The notes under the pieces are model-generated. The model did not search any database, was not told the origin of the DNA, and saw only the letters and a program-made list of their open reading frames with translations. A stretch of 64,000 nt of DNA from contig CACWOZ010000003.1 in the NCBI GenBank assembly GCA_902762655.1, forward strand, positions 147,774 through 211,773, read 5' to 3'. This DNA is from an uncultured Bacteroidia bacterium (GTDB taxonomy: Bacteria; Bacteroidota; Bacteroidia; Bacteroidales; UBA932). Below, one piece after another: positions 27,595 through 36,027 of this stretch; the first letter of the stretch is position 1, and each line of letters starts with the position of its first letter. Position numbers and translations under genes: made by a program.

Positions 27595-28065
27595 ATGCTG
27601 ATACGTACAGAAGACATACTTGCAACCATAGAGGCGATGCCGGAATTCCGGGACGCTTCCGTAGTGCTTGCGTACTGGTCGATAGGAGATGAGGTGCCTA
27701 CTCACGAATTCATTGCCCGCTGGCATGGCGCTAAGCGCATTGCCCTACCGGTCGTGCTGAACCAGACCGATATGGAATTCCGGCTCTACGATCCGGACAG
27801 GATGGTGCGAGGCGCATTCAATATATTTGAACCTTCGAAAGATTGCCCCCTGGTTAAGCCGGAAGAGATGGAGTTCGCCATAATCCCTGGGGAGAGATTC
27901 GATGTAAAAGGCAACCGCAAGGGTCACGGAAATGGTTATTACGACCGTGCGCTTCCACATATTCATTGCAAGAAGGTGGGTGTAGCTCCGCCTTCCAAGA
28001 TCGTGAATCATCTCAATCCCGCTCCCTGGGACTGCCCGGTGGATGTGGTCGTCAGCGGTTTGTAA
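27595..28065 (+). CDS. 5-formyltetrahydrofolate cyclo-ligase (short form)
   Basis: 156 residues from the ATG 5 bases after the barrel gene. The family signature PGERFDVKGNRKGHGNGYYDR is split here as PGERFDVKG and GHGNGYYDRAL, with GVAPPSKIVNHL near the end. The enzyme converts 5-formyl-THF to 5,10-methenyl-THF using ATP. Most homologues have about 25 more residues, with a basic N-terminal helix; here the protein begins near the first strand (FRDASVVLAYWS). An upstream in-frame extension would run into the barrel gene, so the N-terminus seems truly short, or has been trimmed by the neighbour. Confidence 0.85.
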   Translation: MLIRTEDILATIEAMPEFRDASVVLAYWSIGDEVPTHEFIARWHGAKRIALPVVLNQTDMEFRLYDPDRMVRGAFNIFEPSKDCPLVKPEEMEFAIIPGERFDVKGNRKGHGNGYYDRALPHIHCKKVGVAPPSKIVNHLNPAPWDCPVDVVVSGL

Positions 28066-28099
28066 GCCTTTCTCAATATAGGATTTCGACAGAAATTCC

Positions 28100-28107
28100 T
28101 ATATTTG
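28100..28107 (+). promoter_or_regulatory. -7 box for the PASTA gene
   Basis: TATATTTG ending 6 bases before the ATG at 28114, so transcription would begin at or next to the start codon. No good -33 element is visible at the normal distance. Confidence 0.55.
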
Positions 28108-28113
28108 TAGTCT

Positions 28114-28923
28114 ATGGAAAAGAATAAACAGGAAAAGAAAGGCGGAATCCTGTCGAACTGGATCGTCCGCAATCTGATATTTGCAGTGCTCTTCGTCGTG
28201 GTGCTTCTTATCGCGGCGAATATTCTTTTGTCGTTGGGCACTCAGCACAATAAGGAAATCACCGTTCCGGATTTTACCAACATGACCTACGATGAAGCGC
28301 GATACAACGCCGAGAGGATCGGGCTCAAGGTGGAGATTACGGATTCGGTATATGTGCGCCGCATGAAGAAGGGCGCGGTATTCACCCAGTTCCCCAGGGG
28401 TGGCAGCAATGTCAAGAAGGGCCGCACGGTGCAGCTTACGACCAATGCAAAGACGGCCAAGGAGGTAACGATGCCCCTGCTTGTCGGCTATTCCATGCGC
28501 CAGGCCAAAGCCGAACTCTCTTCCCGAGGACTTAATCTTGGGCGTCTTATCTATGTGAACGACATTGCTACGAACAATGTACTTAAGCAGTTTAACAACA
28601 GTCGCGAGATTGCGGCCGGCTCCAAGATTGAAAGCGGCTCCGTCATCGACCTGATGGTCGGCCTCAACAGTGAGGACAATCGCACATACGCTCCGGACCT
28701 GAAAGGCCTGAAGTATATGCGCGCTGTGGACGCCATCCACGATAACTCACTGAATGTAGGGAAGTTGAATTTCGATAAGCAGATAAAGACCTATAGCGAT
28801 TCCCTGAATGCCGTGGTCTACAAGCAGAGTCCATCCATTTCCGGCGGCCCTCTCACGATGGGTGCCGCTGTATCCGTCTGGCTTACGACTGACGAAGGCA
28901 AAATCGCCGAACTCTCCAAATAG
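28114..28923 (+). CDS. PASTA-domain membrane protein
   Basis: 269 residues: short basic cytoplasmic start, a transmembrane segment (residues ~19-41, LIFAVLFVVVLLIAANILLS), then three PASTA units in the periplasm (VPDFTNMTYDEARYNAER; MPLLVGYSMRQAKAELSSRG; APDLKGLKYMRAVDAIHD). PASTA domains bind peptidoglycan fragments. There is no kinase domain, as is usual for the stand-alone Bacteroidota type. It precedes rluD and lnt in the same direction. Confidence 0.9.
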   Translation: MEKNKQEKKGGILSNWIVRNLIFAVLFVVVLLIAANILLSLGTQHNKEITVPDFTNMTYDEARYNAERIGLKVEITDSVYVRRMKKGAVFTQFPRGGSNVKKGRTVQLTTNAKTAKEVTMPLLVGYSMRQAKAELSSRGLNLGRLIYVNDIATNNVLKQFNNSREIAAGSKIESGSVIDLMVGLNSEDNRTYAPDLKGLKYMRAVDAIHDNSLNVGKLNFDKQIKTYSDSLNAVVYKQSPSISGGPLTMGAAVSVWLTTDEGKIAELSK

Positions 28924-28948
28924 CCTACGGCTGTCATCCCGCACACTG

Positions 28949-28977
28949 TTGTCATTCCGGGCAAAGCGAAGGAACCT
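28949..28977 (+). repeat. Short dispersed repeat, copy 3 (intergenic, before rluD)
   Basis: The sequence begins TTGTCATTCCGGGCAAAGCG and continues AAGGAACCT, directly abutting the rluD start codon. It matches the copies at 15414 and 16077. A partial second copy (GCTGTCATCCCGCAC) lies just upstream. Confidence 0.65.
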
Positions 28978-30183
28978 ATGGACTGGATCGAAGACGAAAT
29001 AATCGAAGTCGAGGACGAAGAACAGGGAATGTTCGAACATTTCCGTCTGAATGTCGATGCCGGACAGGTGCCTGTTCGCATAGACAAGTTCATGGCATCC
29101 CACCTCGAAGACACGTCAAGACATCGTATCCAGTGTGCCATCAAAGAGGGTTATGTGAAGGTGGGGGAGAAGACGGCTAAGGCGAATCTGCTGGTGCGTC
29201 CCGGGGATGTCATCCGTTTCGTGATGCCTTACCGGCGCCGTGGCGTCGACCTGGTTCCGCAGGACATTCCGCTCGATATAGTTTATGAAGATGACGATGT
29301 GCTTGTCGTGAACAAGCCTGCCGGCATGGTCGTCCATCCCGGTCACGGCCACTTCGACGGCACCCTCGTCAACGCCCTGCTCTATCATTTGAACAATCAG
29401 GGTTCTGCCTCCGTGCAGGAAGGCGGCCTGCTCCGCAAAAAAAATGCTCCGCAGTCCGTTCCTGCAACTGCGGCAGAATCTGCGGAGGTGCCGGTGTCCG
29501 ATGCGGACGCCATTTTTCTGGCTCGAGCAGCGGACACCGCAACCGCAGCACCTGCTGACCCCGAAAAAGCCGGAATTTTAGTTCACCGCATCGACAAAGA
29601 CACCAGCGGCCTGCTGCTGGTAGCGAAGAACGACGAAGCGCAACTGAAACTGGCGAAGCAGTTCTTCAACCATACTACCGAGCGCCGCTACCAGGCCATA
29701 GTCTGGGGCGATATCAAAGAGCCGGAGGGAACCATCGACAAGAGTATAACCCGCGATCCGAACGACAGGCTCCGCTTCCGCGTCACCGACAATCCGGAAG
29801 AAGGCAAACATGCCGTCACCCACTATCGCGTGCTGGAACGCTTCGGATTCGTGACCTTCGTCGAATGCAAACTGGAAACCGGACGCACCCACCAGATACG
29901 CGTCCATATGGCCTCCATCGGCCATCCGCTGTTCAACGACGAACGCTACGGCGGATCCGAAATCCGCAAGGGAACCATCTATTCGAAATACAAACAGTTC
30001 ATCCGCAACTGCTTCGAGATCTGTCCCCGGCAGGCTCTCCATGCCAAGACGCTGGGCTTCAGCCATCCGGTCACAGGCAAATGGCTACAGTTCGATTCGG
30101 TCGTGCCCGCCGATATGACGGCCCTCCTCGACAAATGGCGTAAATATGCCGGCAACATGCCGGAAGAGGAGGAAGAAGCATGA
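28978..30183 (+). CDS. rluD: RluA/RluD-family 23S rRNA pseudouridine synthase with an in-frame insert
   Basis: 401 residues. An S4 RNA-binding domain (DKFMASHLEDTSRHRIQCAI) is followed by the synthase core: VNKPAGMVVHPGHG, catalytic Asp206 in HRIDKDTSGLL, and ETGRTHQIRVHM. Residues ~142-196, between NALLYHL and GILVHRID, are an Ala/Ser/Pro-rich stretch some 35-45 residues longer than the linker usual in this family; its DNA is strongly palindromic (29403-29540). The core motifs on both sides are intact, so the enzyme is probably active. The stop overlaps the lnt start by 4 bases. Confidence 0.92.
   Translation: MDWIEDEIIEVEDEEQGMFEHFRLNVDAGQVPVRIDKFMASHLEDTSRHRIQCAIKEGYVKVGEKTAKANLLVRPGDVIRFVMPYRRRGVDLVPQDIPLDIVYEDDDVLVVNKPAGMVVHPGHGHFDGTLVNALLYHLNNQGSASVQEGGLLRKKNAPQSVPATAAESAEVPVSDADAIFLARAADTATAAPADPEKAGILVHRIDKDTSGLLLVAKNDEAQLKLAKQFFNHTTERRYQAIVWGDIKEPEGTIDKSITRDPNDRLRFRVTDNPEEGKHAVTHYRVLERFGFVTFVECKLETGRTHQIRVHMASIGHPLFNDERYGGSEIRKGTIYSKYKQFIRNCFEICPRQALHAKTLGFSHPVTGKWLQFDSVVPADMTALLDKWRKYAGNMPEEEEEA
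29403..29540 (+). repeat. Palindromic in-frame insert within rluD
   Basis: Nested inverted repeats: TTCTGCC (29403-29409) pairs with GGCAGAA (29472-29478), and inside it TGCAGGAA (29414-29421) pairs with TTCCTGCA (29459-29466). A second hairpin follows: CGGTGTCCG (29492-29500) with CGGACACCG (29531-29539). The insert keeps the reading frame. Confidence 0.7.
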
Positions 30184-31847
30184 AGCGCACCCGCTTGATA
30201 CTCTGGATCTGCATACTGCTCTCCGCGGTGTTCATGAGCATCCCATGGCTGGTGCCACATTGCGGATTCTTCGCACTTTTCGGCCTCGTGCCGCTTCTGA
30301 TCGCCGATGATATCGCAGATCGTCAGGGGATGCGGCGTTCCTGGCTGATGATCTACCTCTGTTTTGTGCTCTGGAATGCCGCCACAACCTGGTGGGTGAA
30401 GAATGCCACCGTGGGTGGTGCCGTGTTTGCGGTGCTCGCCAATGCGTTGCAGATGGGGGTGATCTGGTGGGCCTTCCGTCAGTTCAAGAGGCGCGTCGCA
30501 GGTGTTCTGCCCTACATTTTCCTGGCGGTACTCTGGATTGCATGGGAGAAATGGTACCTGCAGTCCGCGGAAATTTCCTGGCCCTGGCTGGTGCTGGGCA
30601 ATGCCTTCGCGCAGAGTACACGAAGCGTGCAGTGGTACGAAATTACCGGCAGCCTGGGAGGCAGTCTCTGGGTATGGACGGCAAATATCAGCATATTCTG
30701 GATGCTGCGGAGCCTGACAGGGGAGCCCATGAAACCATGGATTCGAAAAGCACTGCCGGCATGGACCCTTGCCGTGATTGCTTTCCCTTACGCTGCATCC
30801 GCATATATCTGGCACAATTTCGAAGAGGACAGCGAAGGGGCTCTACCCGTGGTCATAGCCCAGCCGAACTTCGACCCTTATGAGAAATTCGAGGCTATGA
30901 GCCAGGCGGAGCAGACGGAGGTGCTGCTTTCACTCTACGAAGAAGCCTTGCAGGGCGACGGCGACTGGAAAGGTCTGCTTATCGCACCTGAAACTTTCAC
31001 AGGGGACGTCTTTCTGGACGACATCGCTTCCGGCCACACCTTCCGCTGTTTCCAGACCTTCCTTAAACGCCATCCCGGGGCAGGGTTGCTTTTCGGGGCA
31101 TCTACCTACGACATTTATCGTGACAGACACTCCAAGCCTCACATACTTGCACGCCGCTTCGGAAATGGCTGGGTGGTGAACCACAATTCCGCCATCCTTA
31201 CCGATACTTCTGGCCGTGCGGATGTATTCCATAAGAGTAAACTGGTCGTAGGAACGGAGCTTACGCCATATCCCAAAATATTCGTTCCCATCGACGATAA
31301 ACTCGGGGGAGTGATGGGGCGTTGCGTGGGGCAGGAACATATTGCCTGCGTCCGGCATCTCAAATATGACGCAGAAGGCGGCAGAGAGTGCGTAATGGTC
31401 GGCGTTCCAGTTTGTTATGAGTCCGTATATGGAGAATATTGCACCGGGTACGTGAAGATGGGGGCCCGTATGCTTGCGGTCATAACCAACGATGCCTGGT
31501 GGGGGGACACTCCAGGTTATAAACAGCATCTGAGTTATTCCTGTCTCCGTGCCATCGAAACCCGCCGGGACATAGCCCGCTGCGCCAACACCGGCATTTC
31601 CGCTATAATCGACCAGCGGGGAGAAATTCTTTCATCTACAGGATGGTGGCAGCGCTGCACGCTGACGGGAGAGGTCAATCTTAGTTCCCGTACCACTTTC
31701 TTCGTCCGCCACGGCGACCTCGTCGGACTCGCCTGCGTAATCCTGACGCTTCTATTTGCACTTTTCTGGTGCACCCTTATCGTTACCAGAAAGAAATTGG
31801 TAAACCATGCAGGGAATCCCTGCGAGATACCGAGGTCCAGAATTTAG
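30180..31847 (+). CDS. lnt: Apolipoprotein N-acyltransferase
   Basis: 555 residues with about six N-terminal transmembrane segments, then a nitrilase-like domain in the periplasm. The catalytic triad can be placed at Glu271 (IAPETF), Lys352 (FHKSKLVVG) and Cys412 (VPVCYES). The usual LVPFGE loop reads LVVGTE. A further membrane segment closes the protein (VILTLLFALFWCTLIV). It adds the third acyl chain to lipoproteins, which fits a genome rich in surface lipoproteins. Coupled to rluD by an ATGA overlap. Confidence 0.93.
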   Translation: MKRTRLILWICILLSAVFMSIPWLVPHCGFFALFGLVPLLIADDIADRQGMRRSWLMIYLCFVLWNAATTWWVKNATVGGAVFAVLANALQMGVIWWAFRQFKRRVAGVLPYIFLAVLWIAWEKWYLQSAEISWPWLVLGNAFAQSTRSVQWYEITGSLGGSLWVWTANISIFWMLRSLTGEPMKPWIRKALPAWTLAVIAFPYAASAYIWHNFEEDSEGALPVVIAQPNFDPYEKFEAMSQAEQTEVLLSLYEEALQGDGDWKGLLIAPETFTGDVFLDDIASGHTFRCFQTFLKRHPGAGLLFGASTYDIYRDRHSKPHILARRFGNGWVVNHNSAILTDTSGRADVFHKSKLVVGTELTPYPKIFVPIDDKLGGVMGRCVGQEHIACVRHLKYDAEGGRECVMVGVPVCYESVYGEYCTGYVKMGARMLAVITNDAWWGDTPGYKQHLSYSCLRAIETRRDIARCANTGISAIIDQRGEILSSTGWWQRCTLTGEVNLSSRTTFFVRHGDLVGLACVILTLLFALFWCTLIVTRKKLVNHAGNPCEIPRSRI

Positions 31848-31866
31848 GAGATTCGGTATTTTTTAT

Positions 31867-31874
31867 TATCTTTG
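31867..31874 (+). promoter_or_regulatory. -7 box for fabH
   Basis: TATCTTTG, 26 bases before the fabH ATG, in an AT-rich gap after lnt. The -33 element is not clear. Confidence 0.5.
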
Positions 31875-31900
31875 TCCCGGACTAAACTTAAACTTCTATT

Positions 31901-32848
31901 ATGAAACTTTTAGGAACCGGGAGCGCCCTCCCTAAAAAACAGGTCACGAACGACGACCTCTCGCACTTCCTCGACACAAATGACGAATGGATATTCCCTC
32001 GCACGGGAATCAAATCCCGTCATATCATAAGCGATGAGAATCTTGAAGATCTCGCTGCAGAAGCAGCCCGTAAGGCCCTTGCCGATGCCGGCACGGATGC
32101 CTCGGAGCTGGATCTCATCATCTGCTCCAATGTAGTAAACGAAAATGTGACTCCCAGCCTCAGCAGCCTTGTGGCTCACAAACTTGGCGTTTCCTGCCCC
32201 GGCTACGACATCAATTGCGCATGCCCCGGCTTCATTTTCGCTATGGATATGGCCGACAGTTTCTTCTGCGCCGGCAAGGTGAAGAAGGTCCTCATAGTCT
32301 GCGCCGAAGAGCCAACACGTATGGTAGACTGGACAGACCGCAGCACCTGCGTGCTTTTCGGCGACGGAGCTGGCGCGGCAGTATTCGGCGAGGGTGACAA
32401 GCTCAAAGGTACCCGCCTTTCTGCACAGCCGGATCCGGATAAATTATATGAGAGACAGGTACTCCAGCCGAGCCCTTACGTGACAAAAGAAGAGAAGGCA
32501 AGCCCGCTGGTTATGCGTGGCAGGGAAGTGTTCCGTTTCGCGGTAAGCACCTCCAGCCGCGACATAAAGGATATCCTGGATAAAACCGGTATTTCTCCCG
32601 ATCAGGTCAGTTACTACATGATCCACCAGGCAAACCTCCGGATTATCGAAGGAATACGCGAGAATCTCGGCGTATCTTCCGATAAATTCCCCACAAACAT
32701 CCGCGACCATGGCAATTCTTCTTCGGCATCCTGCCCCATACTCCTGGACGAGTGCAATCGCGCAGGCATGTTCAAGGAAGGTGATATATTGGTGTTCAGC
32801 GCCTTCGGAGCGGGACTTTTAAGTGCGACCGCAGTTTTGGAGTGGTAA
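31901..32848 (+). CDS. fabH: Beta-ketoacyl-ACP synthase III
   Basis: 315 residues. The catalytic Cys108 lies in NCACPGF, His in IHQANLRI and Asn in HGNSSSASCP. The N-terminal SALPKKQVTNDDL and FPRTGIKSR also match. It condenses acetyl-CoA (or a branched starter) with malonyl-ACP to begin fatty acid synthesis. It stands beside fabF but without an acpP gene, and each gene has its own -7 box. Bacteroidales often carry several FabH paralogues, so this copy need not be the main one. Confidence 0.92.
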   Translation: MKLLGTGSALPKKQVTNDDLSHFLDTNDEWIFPRTGIKSRHIISDENLEDLAAEAARKALADAGTDASELDLIICSNVVNENVTPSLSSLVAHKLGVSCPGYDINCACPGFIFAMDMADSFFCAGKVKKVLIVCAEEPTRMVDWTDRSTCVLFGDGAGAAVFGEGDKLKGTRLSAQPDPDKLYERQVLQPSPYVTKEEKASPLVMRGREVFRFAVSTSSRDIKDILDKTGISPDQVSYYMIHQANLRIIEGIRENLGVSSDKFPTNIRDHGNSSSASCPILLDECNRAGMFKEGDILVFSAFGAGLLSATAVLEW

Positions 32849-32863
32849 CACAGAAATAATCAC

Positions 32864-32871
32864 TATATTTG
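32864..32871 (+). promoter_or_regulatory. -7 box for fabF
   Basis: TATATTTG, 19 bases before the fabF ATG. A TTTG at 32836-32839 lies 24 bases upstream, at the long end of the allowed spacing. Confidence 0.5.
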
Positions 32872-32890
32872 TACGATATAATTACTTGAT

Positions 32891-34150
32891 ATGAAAGAAC
32901 ACAGAGTAGTAGTCACAGGACTTGGTATCATCTCGGCAATAGGGAATGATGTCCCCACGTTTTGGAACAACCTCAAGAATGGAGTTTGCGGAATAGAGAC
33001 GATAACCGAATTCGATACTTCCATGCTGCCGGTGCACATTGCAGCGAAGATCAAGGATTTCGATCCCCTGCAATACGGAATGGATAAGCCTTTCGTGCGC
33101 AAACAGGCCCTCTTTACCCAGTACGGTGTCGCGGCCGCCTATCAGGCAATGCAGGACGCAGGGCTCAAGTCCGAGGGTGAAGATGCCAATATCGACCCCT
33201 TCCGTCTCGGCGTGTATGTGGGCTCCGGTATCGGCGGATTTGAAATCCAGTTCAAAGAGACCCAGAAAATTATCGAAGATCCTTCCGGACAGTGGATTTC
33301 CCCTCTGTTCATCCCTTCGATGATTTCCAATATCGCAGCCGGCCATATCGCTATCAAGAATAACGCTAAAGGCCCTTGCATCAATGTAGTGACTGCCTGC
33401 GCAACCTCTTCTCACAACCTTGGCGAAGCCTACAGGGCCATCCGTTTCGGCTATGCCGATGCCATCATCAGCGGAGGCTGCGAATATGCGTCCATCCCTC
33501 TGGGAATCGCCGGATTCGCAAATGCAAAGGCCCTTTCCCGTTCCGAAGATCCCAAGTACGCATCTCTTCCGTTCAACCTGAACCGCGGCGGTTTCGTTAT
33601 GGGCGACGGTGGTGCAATGCTGGTCCTGGAAACTCTCGAGCATGCTCAGGAGCGTGGAGCAAAGATATATGCGGAGATTGTCGGTTATGGCAATACCTGC
33701 GATGCCTATCATTCCACGGCACCCCGTCCCGACGGCACCACACAGGCCCAGGCCATGAAACTTGCCCTTGAGGAGGCCGGATACAGCAAGGATGATGTGC
33801 TCTACATCAATGCCCATGGCACCGGAACCCATCTGAACGATGCTTCCGAGACCCAGGCATACAAGCTTGCCCTCGGAGACGATGCCTACAAGGCACACAT
33901 TACTTCCATCAAGAGTATGACCGGCCACATGCTGGGAGCAGCGGGCGCTGCAGAGGCTATCGCTACCGTCCTTTCGCTCAAGGAAGGTATCGTCACCCCT
34001 ACAATCAACCTGGATACCCCGGACCCCGAGTGCGACCTTAACTACACCCCCAACAAGGCGGAGAAGGTAGCCTGCACACTCGGAATCTCCGACTCCCTCG
34101 GCTTCGGCGGCCACAACGCCTGCGTCGCCATCAGGCCCTGGCAGGCCTAA
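32891..34150 (+). CDS. fabF: Beta-ketoacyl-ACP synthase II
   Basis: 419 residues, normal length. The Cys-His-His set is present: Cys170 in VVTACATSSHN, His in NAHGTGT, His in SMTGHMLGAAG, plus GFGGHNA at the C-terminus. It carries out chain elongation in type II fatty acid synthesis. It follows fabH by 42 bases and ends before a clear terminator. Confidence 0.94.
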   Translation: MKEHRVVVTGLGIISAIGNDVPTFWNNLKNGVCGIETITEFDTSMLPVHIAAKIKDFDPLQYGMDKPFVRKQALFTQYGVAAAYQAMQDAGLKSEGEDANIDPFRLGVYVGSGIGGFEIQFKETQKIIEDPSGQWISPLFIPSMISNIAAGHIAIKNNAKGPCINVVTACATSSHNLGEAYRAIRFGYADAIISGGCEYASIPLGIAGFANAKALSRSEDPKYASLPFNLNRGGFVMGDGGAMLVLETLEHAQERGAKIYAEIVGYGNTCDAYHSTAPRPDGTTQAQAMKLALEEAGYSKDDVLYINAHGTGTHLNDASETQAYKLALGDDAYKAHITSIKSMTGHMLGAAGAAEAIATVLSLKEGIVTPTINLDTPDPECDLNYTPNKAEKVACTLGISDSLGFGGHNACVAIRPWQA

Positions 34151-34194
34151 TTATTGCAGCAGTCAATAGGTTGACAGTCAAATATTTACTTGCA

Positions 34195-34223
34195 AGAGAA
34201 TCGGCCGTTTTGACCGATTCTCT
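34195..34223 (+). terminator. Terminator after fabF
   Basis: Perfect 10-bp stem AGAGAATCGG / CCGATTCTCT with a 9-base loop. The downstream T-run is weak (ATTGTATAAG). The remainder of 34151-34280 holds no gene. Confidence 0.6.
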
Positions 34224-34271
34224 ATTGTATAAGTTGCTAATACAATGTATGTTAACTGCTGCATACAGAAA

Positions 34272-34294
34272 AGGTCCCCGTCAATCGAGGACCT
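34272..34294 (-). terminator. Terminator overlapping the rng stop codon
   Basis: On the minus strand AGGTCC / GGACCT with the rng stop in the loop, followed by TTTCTG. Short stem, but well placed. Confidence 0.55.
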
Positions 34295-35849
34295 CTTCTT
34301 TTGCATTCAGAAATTCATATTGCAGGATGCTGTTCGAGGTGGATTCCACCAGTTTCAGTTTGCAACGGTACTTGCGCTTCCATTTCGAAACATACGATGA
34401 GCCAAAAGAACCGCGGCTTAGGTATGCTCCCAGTATGGGGCTTGTACGCAAGGTGAGATCCCTGATGCCCTTCTCCTGCACGTAGTAGGCCAGGCGGCGC
34501 TCCACCTGCTCGTCGATAATGACGGTCGAGGCGATCTTGCCGGTGCCGTGGCAGAGAGGGCACTTTTCCAGCACATTGATTTCCGTGACGGGACGGATGC
34601 GCTGGCGGGTGATCTGCATCAGCCCGAACTTGGTGAGAGGCAGCACGTTGTGCTTTGCCCTGTCGGTGCTCATCAGTTCGGTCATGTACTTGAACAACTC
34701 GTTCCGGTGCTCCTGTGTCTCCATGTCGATGAAGTCCACGATTACGATACCACCCATATCCCGGAGGCGCAACTGCCTCGCAATTTCTTCTGCGGCAAGC
34801 TTGTTCACCTCGAAGGTGTTCTCCTCCTGGTCGGAGGTCTTGGCCCGTATTCCGCTGTTGACATCTATGACATTCAGCGCCTCGGTGGTCTCGATTACAA
34901 GGTAGGCTCCCTGTTTCATCGGGACGACCTTTCCGAAGGAACTCTTTATCTGGCGCGTCACTTCGAAATGGTCGAAGATGGGTTCCTTGCCGTCGTAGAG
35001 TTTGACTATCTTCTCCTGCTCAGGGGAAATGAGGGAGATGTACTTTCTGGTTTCCTCGTAGATCTTTTCATCGTTCACATAAATATTGCTGAAAGAGTCG
35101 TTAAGCAGATCCCTGAGGATGGTGGTGGTTTTGGAGTACTCGGTGAAGAGAAGCTGTATGCCCTTGTTCTTTGCGATCTTCTTCCAGGAGCCTTCCCATT
35201 TGTCGATGAGGCTTTGCACTTCGGCAACCAGCACGCTGGCGTTCTTGCCCTCTGCGGCGGTGCGGATGATTGCTCCGTAATTCTTTGGAAGAATACTCTT
35301 TACAAGAGTTTCAAGCCGTTTTTTCTCTTCCTTGCTGGATATCTTCTGCGACACGTTGACCTTGTCGGCAAAAGGCATCAGCACAATGTTGCGTCCTGCC
35401 AATGAAATTTCCGCAGTCAGGCGCGAGCCTTTGGTGGAGATGGGTTCTTTGACAATCTGGGCGATTATCATCTGCCCTACCTTGAGATGGTCTTCTATCC
35501 GGCCTTCCTTTCCGAGCACGGGCCCCAGTTTGATCGAACCGTAGAGGTCCTTGAGGTTTTTGTTCGGATTGCTTTCGCGCACGAAGGTGTCGAAGGCGGT
35601 AAAATGAAAACCCAGGTCGAGGTAGTGGATGAACGCCTCCTTGCTGTCCCCGATGTCCACGAAAGCCGCGTTCAAGGCGGGGAGTAGCTTTTTGACTCTT
35701 CCGAGGAAAACACTTCCCACCGAAAAACTGTGACCCTCGTTGGATTCCCTGTTGAGTTCGATCAGGCGATGGTTCTCCATCAGCGCGATCCGCACTTCCG
35801 CAAGGCTTTCTTCAACGACAAGGTCTTTTTCGACTTTCTGTTCGTCCAT
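34281..35849 (-). CDS. rng: Ribonuclease G/E family endoribonuclease
   Basis: 522 residues. An N-terminal S1-like part (GSVFLGRVKKLLPALNAAFVDIG, then KEAFIHYLDLG) is followed by the RNase E/G catalytic core (GGIVIVDFIDM with the metal-binding Asp residues, INVNSGI-like VIDVNSGIRA) and the zinc-link region CPLCHGTGKI. It cleaves single-stranded AU-rich RNA, processing rRNA and turning over mRNA. It is the third gene of an operon behind HU and a tiny basic ribosomal-type protein, with a possible attenuating terminator in front. Confidence 0.93.
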   Translation of the reverse strand: MDEQKVEKDLVVEESLAEVRIALMENHRLIELNRESNEGHSFSVGSVFLGRVKKLLPALNAAFVDIGDSKEAFIHYLDLGFHFTAFDTFVRESNPNKNLKDLYGSIKLGPVLGKEGRIEDHLKVGQMIIAQIVKEPISTKGSRLTAEISLAGRNIVLMPFADKVNVSQKISSKEEKKRLETLVKSILPKNYGAIIRTAAEGKNASVLVAEVQSLIDKWEGSWKKIAKNKGIQLLFTEYSKTTTILRDLLNDSFSNIYVNDEKIYEETRKYISLISPEQEKIVKLYDGKEPIFDHFEVTRQIKSSFGKVVPMKQGAYLVIETTEALNVIDVNSGIRAKTSDQEENTFEVNKLAAEEIARQLRLRDMGGIVIVDFIDMETQEHRNELFKYMTELMSTDRAKHNVLPLTKFGLMQITRQRIRPVTEINVLEKCPLCHGTGKIASTVIIDEQVERRLAYYVQEKGIRDLTLRTSPILGAYLSRGSFGSSYVSKWKRKYRCKLKLVESTSNSILQYEFLNAKEEVLD

Positions 35850-35881
35850 TTGTGGAAAAATAATGGTTTTCTTTTAAAAAT

Positions 35882-35915
35882 CAGAGGCCCGCCGGATCCC
35901 CCGTACGAGCCTCTG
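35882..35915 (-). terminator. Terminator or attenuator between the small basic protein and rng
   Basis: On the minus strand CAGAGGC / GCCTCTG followed by ATTTTTAAAAG. It lies 32 bases before the rng start and would let only part of the transcripts reach rng. Confidence 0.65.
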
Positions 35916-35919
35916 TCGA

Positions 35920-36009
35920 CTATTTCTTCTTGTGTCTGTTGAGGCGCAAGCGTTTTTTACGCTTGTGCGTAGCCATTTTATGTCTTTTTCTCTTCTTTCC
36001 GCTAGGCAT
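35920..36009 (-). CDS. Tiny basic protein of the AURKAIP1/COX24 type (bS22-like)
   Basis: 29 residues, starting MPSGKKRKRHKMATHKRKK and ending NRHKKK; 17 of 29 residues are Lys or Arg. It resembles the short Bacteroidota proteins annotated as AURKAIP1/COX24-domain and, more distantly, mycobacterial bS22, so it is probably a small-subunit ribosomal component. It lies 18 bases after the HU gene and before rng in the same direction. Gene finders with a 30-codon cut-off would miss it. Confidence 0.82.
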   Translation of the reverse strand: MPSGKKRKRHKMATHKRKKRLRLNRHKKK

Positions 36010-36027
36010 ATAATATATGATTAAAGA

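Noticed and set aside
32882-34114. 410-codon frame antisense to fabF
   Set aside because: Shadow frame of a GC-biased gene; its translation is Cys/Gly-rich without domain features.
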